Assembly: GCA_035533375.1 (NCBI GenBank)
Contig: DATLTV010000022.1
Span: 1-6,136 of the forward strand
Origin: DATLTV01 sp035533375
Lineage (GTDB): Bacteria; Patescibacteriota; Minisyncoccia; UBA6257; 2-01-FULL-56-20
DNA: 6,136 nt
Direction: 5' to 3'
In this document: positions 1 through 5,765 of the stretch, piece after piece
How the letters are laid out: every line of letters begins with the position of its first letter
Numbering within the stretch: position 1 is the first letter of the stretch
The notes under the pieces: generated by a model
Database searches by the model: none
What the model saw: only the letters and a program-made list of their open reading frames with translations
Told to the model about the DNA's origin: nothing
Program-made: the position numbers and the translations under genes

Positions 1-109
1 GTCGTCCCCGCCCCGTATCGCGGCACGGGGTAGACTCCAGCCGGGATCTAGGTATGGCCTTTCTGGATTCCAGCTTTCGTCAGGACGAAGAGGAAAGAAA
101 AAACGCCGC
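1..109. other. Noncoding DNA with short degenerate dyads
   Basis: I see no gene here. Two weak hairpins are visible: CCCCGT at 11-16 with ACGGGG at 25-30, and TTCGT at 76-80 with ACGAA at 85-89 around a four-base loop. The stretch CTGGATTCCAG at 64-74 followed by the second hairpin resembles the short dispersed hairpin repeats common between bacterial genes, but it is too decayed to assign to a family. Confidence 0.35.
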
Positions 110-138
110 TTGACGAACGGAAAAAAGTATGTTAGAAT
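110..138 (+). promoter_or_regulatory. Near-consensus sigma70-type promoter with extended -10
   Basis: TTGACG (110-115) is followed by exactly 17 bases and then TAGAAT (133-138), with TGT immediately before the -10 box (130-132), which is the extended -10 motif. Transcription would begin near 145 and run rightward. It is the best promoter in the window by consensus, yet no substantial gene follows it. The first features downstream are a 24-codon ORF, the nested repeat element A and an intrinsic terminator. Confidence 0.6.
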
Positions 139-197
139 TCAAACCGAATGACGAACCTTTAAAAGTGAATAGTTTTGCGTCAGCGAAGAGGGAGTAT

Positions 198-272
198 ATG
201 CGTTTCGAATTTCGAACCCCATTGAATGCAGCGATAGAACCCATCTCTAAAATATCTTCGGTCGCGATATAG
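198..272 (+). CDS. Possible 24-codon ORF with a Shine-Dalgarno-like sequence
   Basis: ATG at 198 is preceded by GAGGGAG (188-194), a purine run able to act as a ribosome-binding site although close to the start. The reading frame encodes MRFEFRTPLNAAIEPISKIS followed by four residues and ends at TAG (270-272). The last dozen codons lie inside element A, whose left arm starts at 237. It may therefore be the remaining 5' end of a gene cut by element insertion, a leader peptide, or chance. The product is not recognised and has no visible membrane segment or motif. Confidence 0.2.
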   Translation: MRFEFRTPLNAAIEPISKISSVAI

Positions 273-367
273 GCAAATTTCATTTGGCGCACGAAGCAAG
301 GATGAAGGTGTACCCTTCGGGTACTCCGAATCCGAAGCGACACAGCGCCAAATGAAATTTGCCATAT
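267..367. repeat. Class I stem-loop of element A
   Basis: A perfect 19-bp stem pairs 272-290 with 345-363, extended by ATAT (267-270) with ATAT (364-367) around a bulged A at 271. The apical hairpin pairs GTACCC (310-315) with GGGTAC (319-324) around a TTC loop. It is followed by a T-T mismatch (309/325) and a GG/CC pair (307-308 with 326-327). Flanking blocks ACGAAGCAAGG (291-301) and GAAGCGACA (334-342) recur exactly on the minus strand of copy B (6083-6093 and 6041-6049), which defines this hairpin class. Confidence 0.8.
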
Positions 368-377
368 TCCCTTTGGG

Positions 378-479
378 GTTGCGGATATTTTCTCATCCCG
401 CCACGTTGCATCGTCGTCGGAGTAGCCAAGCTACACCTTCCTAGATGCGCCTTGCGGATATGAGAAAATCTCTCGCAAC
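378..479. repeat. Class II stem-loop of element A
   Basis: GTTGCG (378-383) pairs with CGCAAC (474-479), ATTTTCTCAT (387-396) pairs with ATGAGAAAAT (460-469), and CCGC (398-401) pairs with GCGG (454-457). The apical hairpin GTAGC (422-426)/GCTAC (430-434) has a CAA loop and a mismatch at 421/435 before GG/CC. Read on the minus strand it has the same tip plan as class I. The blocks GTCGGAGT (416-423) and CACCTTCCT (434-442) recur as their reverse complements in copy B, at 5962-5969 and 5941-5949. Confidence 0.75.
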
Positions 480-509
480 GCGACCAGAAGATATTTTAGA
501 GATGGGTTC

Positions 510-556
510 CGGTTTTGCACATTCCTTCCTCGCTGTCGCAAAGCACGATCAGATGC
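510..556. other. Short noncoding spacer right of element A
   Basis: No gene or strong dyad was seen. The segment joins the right arm of element A to the terminator hairpin. Confidence 0.4.
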
Positions 557-590
557 GGCGCAATTCGCAATGACTGCGCCTTTTTTATTT
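557..590 (+). terminator. Intrinsic transcription terminator
   Basis: GGCGCA (557-562) pairs perfectly with TGCGCC (575-580) across a 12-base loop and is followed directly by TTTTTTATTT (581-590). A GC stem with an uninterrupted U tract is the classical rho-independent form. It can only stop + strand transcription entering from the promoter at 110-138 or from further left, and it isolates comEC from upstream transcription. Confidence 0.75.
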
Positions 591-618
591 ATGCCGTTAC
601 TCACGTCAAGAATCGCTT

Positions 619-624
619 TATAAA
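619..624 (+). promoter_or_regulatory. Possible -10 box for the comEC pair
   Basis: TATAAA at 619-624, inside an AT-rich stretch, lies between the terminator and the comEC start at 655 and would start RNA near 631. No good -35 hexamer is present at the right distance (GTTACT at 596-601 is the nearest at 17-base spacing), so the call rests on position and the -10 alone. Confidence 0.35.
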
Positions 625-654
625 TATTTTATCTCCATCCACTAGACTGCTCGG

Positions 655-2088
655 ATGGAATATCGACTCGCGCCGGGGGATTGGGCTTTCGGCATCGCCG
701 CCGGATTCCTTTTGGGCGTCCTCGCGGCGAATTTGGAATGGAGTATATGGTGGGTTGCGGGCGCCGCGGTTGCGTGCGGCGGATTTTGGTTCTTGATTGC
801 AAAGCGACATTATGTTCACGAATTCCGATTGTTCCTCTTTTTTCTCCTCACGGTGTTTTTTGGCGTTTTCTATTTTCACTTGTATTTGAATGTCCGAAGC
901 GCGGGCGAACAAGTCGTTTTCGGCAAACAACCTTTTCCCTTTTGGGGTGTTGTAGCAAGCGAACCAAAAGTATCCGCGACCTATCAAAGCTTTACGCTTT
1001 CGCTCAAACCGCCGCTCGGCGGGTCGCTCTTCGTCCTCGAGCCGCCGCTCGATTCCTATTCCTACGGCGATGCGCTGCAACTCGAGGGTACGATCGAGCC
1101 GCCGCGATCGCCGGGCAAAGATCCCGCTATCGCGTTTCCGCGCACGAAGATCGTGGCAAACGGCAGGGGATTCTGGCTCAAAGAAAAATTGCTTGGCCTC
1201 AGATCGGCGATCCTCGTCGAGTTCCAAAAATATCTGCCGGGCGACGAGGCGGCGCTCCTCGGCGGCATCACGCTCGGATCGGCCGGCGGCATGAGCGCGG
1301 GACTTAAAAACGCGCTCTCCGCGTCGGGAATGTCCTACGTCATTTCCATGTATGGATTCAAGATCGCGATGATCGCATTCGCGCTCATGGCTGCGCTCCG
1401 CGGCCGTTTACCGCGCCGAACGGTATTCGCGATTATTGCTTGTGCGATACTTCTTTTCCTCCTGATGTCGGGCGGTACGGCTACCGCAATCCGCGCCGGG
1501 ATTATGGCGTCCTTCGCGCTTCTCGCTCAAGCGTCGGGCAGGATCTACAACTCGAGGAACGCGATGGCTTTCACCGCCGCCGGAATGGCGCTTGCGAATC
1601 CCGCAGTGCTTGTCGATATCGGCTTCGAGCTTTCCTTTGCGAGCATTTTGGGCATAATCTATCTTTTACCGGCAATCGAAAATGCGTTGCGGATGGAGAA
1701 AAGCCGGCGCGGCGGCTTGCGCGAGATCGCGCTCATATCCCTTGCCGCACAGCTCCCGCTCGTGCCGATTGCGGTAAACGCCTTCGGCATGTTCCCGTTC
1801 GGATCGATTCTCGCGAGCATTCTTATCGGCCCTTTTCTGCCGCTTACTATGGCGCTTGGCGCGTCGCTCGCCACGACCGGCGCGATCTTTTCCTATGCCG
1901 GACTTATCATCGCAAAATGCGCCGGGCTTGTCGCCGCCTACGAAATCGCCGTCATCAGATTTTTTGCCGACATCCCGTTCGCGGTCGGCCCTTCGTTCGG
2001 AACCCGGATCGTCACAATCGTTTATTACGGAGCGCTTGCCGCCTTTATTTTTTATTTCCTGCCGCGGACCGCGGTTTCCAAACGATGA
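655..2088 (+). CDS. comEC: ComEC/Rec2-type DNA uptake protein, membrane channel part
   Basis: This 477-residue protein is the DUF4131 plus Competence-domain part of ComEC, which forms the inner-membrane channel for incoming single-stranded DNA. Hydrophobic helices lie at about 10-27, 30-49 and 57-77. A soluble OB-fold-like section follows at about 93-172, then a multi-helix region from 185 to 470. Family blocks are visible: PGDEAALLGGITLG (195-208), ATAIRAGIMA (276-285), the DIGFELSFASILGI block (321-334), and a helix-breaking stretch rich in Pro and Phe at 367-398. The usual 'SGLSH...ISGLH' block appears as SGMSYVISMYGFK (224-236), with both histidines replaced. The protein ends before the metallo-beta-lactamase domain, which is encoded by the next gene through an ATGA overlap. 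There is no Shine-Dalgarno sequence before ATG 655, and the start is chosen because the first helix follows at once. Confidence 0.9.
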   Translation: MEYRLAPGDWAFGIAAGFLLGVLAANLEWSIWWVAGAAVACGGFWFLIAKRHYVHEFRLFLFFLLTVFFGVFYFHLYLNVRSAGEQVVFGKQPFPFWGVVASEPKVSATYQSFTLSLKPPLGGSLFVLEPPLDSYSYGDALQLEGTIEPPRSPGKDPAIAFPRTKIVANGRGFWLKEKLLGLRSAILVEFQKYLPGDEAALLGGITLGSAGGMSAGLKNALSASGMSYVISMYGFKIAMIAFALMAALRGRLPRRTVFAIIACAILLFLLMSGGTATAIRAGIMASFALLAQASGRIYNSRNAMAFTAAGMALANPAVLVDIGFELSFASILGIIYLLPAIENALRMEKSRRGGLREIALISLAAQLPLVPIAVNAFGMFPFGSILASILIGPFLPLTMALGASLATTGAIFSYAGLIIAKCAGLVAAYEIAVIRFFADIPFAVGPSFGTRIVTIVYYGALAAFIFYFLPRTAVSKR

Positions 2089-2990
2089 ACGAACACTACG
2101 AAGAACGGATTCTGAAGATCGGCGCCGTCGTCTGCGCCGTTCTCGCTGCGCTTGCGTTGTCCGTGTGGCGCGATGTTTCTGCGGGAGCGCCGGACGCATC
2201 GCCACGCGATTATTTTCTCGATGTCGGCCAGGGAGATTCGGAGCTCATCGTATTTCACGGGAACGTGAAGGTCATGACCGATGCCGGGCCGGATACTTCG
2301 GTCCTCGCAAGCCTCGCGCGCGTCATGCCGCCGGGCGACCGCTACATCGACGTCGCGATCATCTCGCATCCGCAACTCGATCATTTCAACGGATTTAATT
2401 TTATTCTGGACCACTATGCGATCGGCGCGTTCATCGTAAACGGGCGCGATAACACGGCGACCGCCCATCAGTGGTCGGAACTCCTCGCGAAAATCAAGGC
2501 GCACAAGATCCCGCTCATCGTGTTCGGAGCGGGGGACCGCATCCGTTACGGCGATGACGAAATCGACATTCTTTCGCCGGATGGGCAGTTCGCGCAAAGC
2601 GCGGAGCTCGCCGACACCGGACTCGTCGAGCTCGTGAAGACGCCGGAATTCCAAACGCTTCTCGCGGCCGATATCGGCTCAAAGGTCGAAGAGTATCTTG
2701 TTGCGCATGGTTCGGACCTGCGCGCCGACGTTCTGAAGGTCGGACATCACGGCTCGAAAACCTCTTCGGAAGTCGGTTTCCTCGCGGCGGTCGGAGCAAA
2801 GGTCGCCGTGATCGAAGCGGGCGCGCACAATATGTATAGCTATCCCGCGAAGGAAACGCTTTCGCGGCTCGCCGCCGCGGGCGCGAACATTTTCCGCACC
2901 GACCAAAACGGCACCGTAGAGATTTCTGCGAATGGTCGCGCACTCGATGTATTTTCGGAAAATCGTCTCCCGGATAAACTTTCGCAGTAA
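2085..2990 (+). CDS. ComEC-type metallo-beta-lactamase protein with N-terminal membrane anchor
   Basis: This 301-residue protein matches the C-terminal MBL domain that normally ends ComEC, thought to degrade the non-transported DNA strand. A membrane helix at about 10-27 (ILKIGAVVCAVLAALALSVW) would tether it beside the channel, with the domain outside the cytoplasm. Family motifs are DVGQGDS (46-52), the metal motif SHPQLDHFNG (94-103), a 'LLAADI' strand (192-197) standing for the usual 'LLTGD', and VGHHGSKTSSE (219-229). In the metal motif the ligand position that is normally Asp or His is Gln97, while His95, Asp99 and His100 are kept. The ATG overlaps the previous stop (ATGA at 2085-2088) and has no Shine-Dalgarno sequence, so translation is probably coupled. 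The longer open frame upstream is only the read-through of this frame across comEC. A separate MBL hydrolase unrelated to uptake is less likely given the fusion-order context. Confidence 0.88.
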   Translation: MNEHYEERILKIGAVVCAVLAALALSVWRDVSAGAPDASPRDYFLDVGQGDSELIVFHGNVKVMTDAGPDTSVLASLARVMPPGDRYIDVAIISHPQLDHFNGFNFILDHYAIGAFIVNGRDNTATAHQWSELLAKIKAHKIPLIVFGAGDRIRYGDDEIDILSPDGQFAQSAELADTGLVELVKTPEFQTLLAADIGSKVEEYLVAHGSDLRADVLKVGHHGSKTSSEVGFLAAVGAKVAVIEAGAHNMYSYPAKETLSRLAAAGANIFRTDQNGTVEISANGRALDVFSENRLPDKLSQ

Positions 2991-3000
2991 TGCCGCCCCT

Positions 3001-3036
3001 ATGCTACAAAAGTGACGATCGTCACTTTTGTAGCAT
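3001..3036. promoter_or_regulatory. Perfect 36-bp palindrome (operator or terminator stem)
   Basis: Bases 3001-3018 are the exact reverse complement of 3019-3036, with no central spacer (core GTGACGATCGTCAC). It begins 11 bases after the stop at 2990. In RNA it would form a long stem ending the comEC transcript, but no U tract follows. In DNA it is a symmetrical dyad some 50 bases upstream of the next -10 box, suited to a dimeric regulator. Neither role is proven. Confidence 0.6.
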
Positions 3037-3061
3037 GCGGATCGATTACCCCATAAATCTG

Positions 3062-3084
3062 AATCATGTCCTGCACGCATGATT
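3062..3084. promoter_or_regulatory. Small dyad overlapping the -35 region
   Basis: AATCATG (3062-3068) is the reverse complement of CATGATT (3078-3084), with a nine-base spacer. It covers the place where a -35 box would stand relative to the TATAAT at 3090, so it could be an operator. Seven pairs is short enough to arise by chance. Confidence 0.3.
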
Positions 3085-3089
3085 TGTTA

Positions 3090-3095
3090 TATAAT
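3090..3095 (+). promoter_or_regulatory. Consensus -10 box for the amidohydrolase-ftsW unit
   Basis: TATAAT at 3090-3095 matches the consensus in all six positions. An alternative register TATATA (3088-3093) has TGT directly upstream, giving an extended -10. No -35 match is seen (TGTCCT at 3067-3072). RNA would start near 3102, almost on the ATG at 3103, which implies a leaderless or near-leaderless message. Confidence 0.55.
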
Positions 3096-3102
3096 AAATC
3101 CA

Positions 3103-4632
3103 ATGACCCTGCTCATACGGAACGTGAAGATCCTTGGCGGCGAAGGGAAATTTCCCGAGCCGGCGGATGTGTTCATAAGCGGCGACAAGATCTCGGCAAT
3201 CGGCAGATTTCCGGCGAAAAAAGCGGACGAAGTGATTGATGGCGGCGGCGCTTACCTAAGCCCCGGTTTTATCGACGTAAACACCGACTCCGACCACTAT
3301 TTGAGCCTGCTCGATTACCCCGAACAGGGCGATTTTCTGAAGCAAGGGGTCACGACCATCGTGGGCGGCATATGCGGCTCTTCGCTCGCGCCGCTTTTGT
3401 ACGGCAGTCTGGAATCGGTTCAAAAATGGGGCGATACGAACAGGGTGAACGTGAACTGGCACAGCGTCCGGGAATTCTTCGCGACGATGGGGAAAAAACC
3501 GATCGGCGTCAATTTCGCGACGTTCATCGGCCACTCGACGATCCGCCGCGCGATCATGGGATCCGAGATCCGCGATCTCACGAAAAACGAGATGGAAGTG
3601 TTCGGCGCGACTTTGCGGCGCGCGCTCGATGAAGGCGGCATCGGGCTTTCGACGGGGCTCGGCTACGTGCACAGCTTCCGCGCGCCGTATGCGGAAGTGA
3701 GGACGCTCGTGAAGATTGCGAAAGACAACGGCGGGGCATATGCCACGCATCTCCGGAAAAATCGGACGGATCTTCTCGAATCCGTCGATGAAACGATACG
3801 CGTCGCGCAGGAAACCGGAGTAAAAACAATCATAAGTCATTTTATGCCGCAGATCGGCGCGGAAGAAGCTTACGAAACGGCTCTCCGAAAGATCGAAGCG
3901 TTGCCCGCGGAACTCGATTTCCGCTTCGATGTTTATCCGTACGACACGAGCGTTCTCGCACTCTACACGTTTCTGCCGCTCTGGGTGCAATCGGGCGGGA
4001 GAGAGGTGATGCTCGCGAATCTCCGCGATATGTGGCTTCGGCCGCGCATCGAAAAGGAATTGCCGGTGATCGACGGCGATCATTTTATCGTGGCACAAGC
4101 GCCGGGGAACGAATCGCTCGTCGGCAAAACGCTCACCGATATCAAATCCGCTTACGGAGTTTCGGATCTCCGAGCGGCGCTTCTCAAACTCATGCTCACG
4201 ACGGAGCTTAAAGGGATCATCTTCTATAAAAATATCAACAAAGATCTTATCGGCCGCGCTTTAAAAAGCCCTCGTTCGCTTATTGCTTCAAACGCCGCGA
4301 GTTTTCCGGACGGCGGTCCGGCGAAGATTTTGAAGCCGGAACGCGCGCGATCCACCTTTACGGAATTCCTTTCCCTCGCGATCTCGGAAAACATGATGCC
4401 GATCGAAGCCGCCATCAAAAAAATAACAAGCGAACCGGCGCGCCTTCTGGGGTTCGCCGGCCGCGGCGTGGTCAAAGAGGGGAACATCGCCGATCTCGCC
4501 GTTTTTTCGGTGGGCGCGGGGGAGAAAAAAGCGGTGGAAATGAAATATACCGTCGTGAACGGCGCGATCGCGTGCCGTAGCGGCGTTTGCGCAAAAACGT
4601 ATTCAGGACGGATCCTAAAGCATGGCGCGTAG
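3103..4632 (+). CDS. D-aminoacylase-like amidohydrolase, divergent active site
   Basis: This 509-residue protein has the length and plan of N-acyl-D-amino-acid deacylases (amidohydrolase superfamily, cytoplasmic): an N-terminal beta-sandwich start (MTLLIRNVKILGG), SPGFIDV before the barrel, GVTTIVGGICGSS (82-94), GAYATHLRKN (211-220), IISHFMPQ (243-250), and the closing block EPARLLGF...VVKEGNIADLAVF (444-468). Compared with the characterised Alcaligenes enzyme, the cysteine (C91) and two histidines (H216, H246) of the tight zinc site are kept. The H-x-H pair is N60-T-D62, the catalytic 'GSDG' aspartate is N397 (ASNA), and the usual 'HPR' is KPE. Substrate and even activity are therefore uncertain. 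An upstream in-frame ATG at 3079 is rejected because it lies before the -10 box. The 18-base gap to ftsW suggests one transcript, which hints at a link with D-amino acids of peptidoglycan. Confidence 0.82.
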   Translation: MTLLIRNVKILGGEGKFPEPADVFISGDKISAIGRFPAKKADEVIDGGGAYLSPGFIDVNTDSDHYLSLLDYPEQGDFLKQGVTTIVGGICGSSLAPLLYGSLESVQKWGDTNRVNVNWHSVREFFATMGKKPIGVNFATFIGHSTIRRAIMGSEIRDLTKNEMEVFGATLRRALDEGGIGLSTGLGYVHSFRAPYAEVRTLVKIAKDNGGAYATHLRKNRTDLLESVDETIRVAQETGVKTIISHFMPQIGAEEAYETALRKIEALPAELDFRFDVYPYDTSVLALYTFLPLWVQSGGREVMLANLRDMWLRPRIEKELPVIDGDHFIVAQAPGNESLVGKTLTDIKSAYGVSDLRAALLKLMLTTELKGIIFYKNINKDLIGRALKSPRSLIASNAASFPDGGPAKILKPERARSTFTEFLSLAISENMMPIEAAIKKITSEPARLLGFAGRGVVKEGNIADLAVFSVGAGEKKAVEMKYTVVNGAIACRSGVCAKTYSGRILKHGA

Positions 4633-4650
4633 CGCTTCGATACTTTCGAT

Positions 4651-5763
4651 ATGAGCAGCAATAAATTTTCGAGGGCGGGGCACCGGCCGGATTATTTTCT
4701 TTTGGCGCTCATTTTTCTTCTCGTCGTTTTCGGCCTCGCGATGCTCGCGAGCGCCTCATCCGATATCGGGAAAATGCAATTCAACGATACCTATTATTAC
4801 ATCAAGCACCAGATCTATTTCGGCCTTTCGATCGGACTTCTGGGATTTACCGCAGCGTACTTATTTTCGTACCAGCATCTGCGCAAATTCGCGTTTCCGC
4901 TGCTCATTATTTCCCTTATTTGTCTCGCGCTCGTATTCACGCCGCTCGGGTTGAATGCGAGAAACACGAGCCGCTGGCTCCGCTTGGGGCCGTTGAGCTT
5001 CCAACCCGCCGAGCTCATGAAGCTTACGTTCATCATTTATCTCGCGGCGTGGTTCGCAAATACGAAGATCAAACGCGCAAAAAATATAGTGGAAGGACTC
5101 CTGCCATTCGGGCTCCTTCTTGGTTTTGTGATACTTCTGCTTCTCCTGCAGCCCGCGACGAGTACCGTCGCCATTTTGGGCATCTCGGCGCTCACCGTCT
5201 ACTGGATGAGCGGAGCGAGATTCAAGCACATTCTGTTTCTCATGGCCGGCGGCCTCGTGATCTTCGCGATTGTGATCTATGCGACGCCTTATCGTCGCGC
5301 GCGAATTCTTGGATTCCTCGACCCGACAGCGGATACGCAAGGCCAGAATTACCAGGTGAACCAGGCGCTCATCGCGATCGGTTCCGGAGGAGCGACGGGC
5401 GTGGGATACGGGCAATCGGCGGCAAAGGCGAGCTATCTGCCGACACCGATCGACGATTCCATTTTCGCCGTAATCGGCAATGAGCTCGGCTTTGTCGGCG
5501 CGGGAGGGCTCGCCGTCCTTTTCTGCATGCTCGTCGTGCGCATGTTTTGGCTTGCGGTGCGCACCCGTGACCAGTTTGGAAAACTTTTGCTTATCGGTTT
5601 CGGCATGGTCATCGGCCTTCAGGCTTTCGTGAATATGGCGTCAATCTCCGGCATTATCCCTTTGACCGGCGTGCCGCTGCCATTCGTGAGCTACGGCGGC
5701 ACGGCGCTCGCGATATTCCTCACTATGTCGGGCATAGCGGTCAATGTGTCGAAATACACATAA
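4651..5763 (+). CDS. ftsW: FtsW, septal peptidoglycan glycosyltransferase (SEDS family)
   Basis: This 370-residue polytopic membrane protein has about ten hydrophobic helices starting near 16. SEDS proteins polymerise lipid II into glycan strands together with a class B penicillin-binding protein, and FtsW does so at the division site. Visible family blocks are NARNTSRWLRLGPLSFQPAE (102-121), the loop around GQNYQVNQALIAIGSGGATG (231-250), and a full match to the FtsW/RodA/SpoVE signature from N328 to A352, including PLPFVSYGGTA. The catalytic aspartate position is Asp269 in PTPIDDSIFA, where better-known FtsW proteins read 'HTDFIFA'. The 'YLPTP' and 'SIFAVIGNELGF' wording favours FtsW over RodA. 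No Shine-Dalgarno sequence precedes ATG 4651, and expression probably comes from the promoter at 3090. No penicillin-binding protein gene is in the window. Confidence 0.9.
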   Translation: MSSNKFSRAGHRPDYFLLALIFLLVVFGLAMLASASSDIGKMQFNDTYYYIKHQIYFGLSIGLLGFTAAYLFSYQHLRKFAFPLLIISLICLALVFTPLGLNARNTSRWLRLGPLSFQPAELMKLTFIIYLAAWFANTKIKRAKNIVEGLLPFGLLLGFVILLLLLQPATSTVAILGISALTVYWMSGARFKHILFLMAGGLVIFAIVIYATPYRRARILGFLDPTADTQGQNYQVNQALIAIGSGGATGVGYGQSAAKASYLPTPIDDSIFAVIGNELGFVGAGGLAVLFCMLVVRMFWLAVRTRDQFGKLLLIGFGMVIGLQAFVNMASISGIIPLTGVPLPFVSYGGTALAIFLTMSGIAVNVSKYT

Positions 5764-5765
5764 AA

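Larger units (their letters stand above)
237..509. repeat. Nested inverted-repeat element, copy A (complete)
   Basis: The ends are a perfect 23-bp inverted repeat (237-259 with 487-509, starting GAACCCATCTC), extended by seven more pairs (260-266 with 479-485) after a single bulged A at 486. Inside lie two separate stem-loops, at 267-367 and 378-479, making a three-way-junction shape. No protein is encoded. A second copy (B) begins at 5874 in the opposite orientation, with 21 of 23 bases identical over the first 23 bases (234-256 against 5871-5893). It resembles a MITE or a BIME-like pair of REP hairpins, but no transposase lies in the window. Confidence 0.85.
145..590 (+). ncRNA. Candidate structured noncoding RNA spanning repeat element A
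   Basis: This is an inference from layout: the promoter at 110-138, the nested inverted-repeat element at 237-509 and a terminator at 557-590 follow one another on the + strand with no long ORF between. A transcript would be about 440 bases and would fold into a closing stem (237-266 with 479-509) enclosing two long stem-loops. No known RNA family was recognised. The alternative is that element A simply inserted between a promoter and its former gene. The start is estimated from the promoter, not observed. Confidence 0.3.

Noticed and set aside
80..343. Minus-strand 87-codon ORF
   Set aside because: It overlaps the inverted-repeat element, has a hairpin-derived sequence, and shows no recognisable domain or upstream signals.
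584..609. Minus-strand TTGACG (604-609) as a leftward promoter
   Set aside because: No -10 hexamer at 16-18 bases; the AT-rich stretch that follows fits poorly and no gene lies to the left on that strand.
1..650. tRNA or rRNA gene in the long left intergenic region
   Set aside because: No cloverleaf with a T-arm motif and acceptor stem, and no rRNA-like blocks; the visible stems belong to the repeat element.
601..1227. Minus-strand 208-codon ORF opposite comEC
   Set aside because: Very rich in Arg, Glu and Lys and antisense to a well-supported membrane protein; a shadow of its codon pattern.
3079..3102. Upstream ATG extending the amidohydrolase by eight residues
   Set aside because: The TATAAT box lies between this ATG and the next one, the added residues MICYIINP are not family-like, and the family N-terminus starts at MTLLIRN.
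3256..4098. Minus-strand 280-codon ORF opposite the amidohydrolase
   Set aside because: His/Arg/Phe-rich antisense frame with no family motif, fully inside a gene with clear family motifs.
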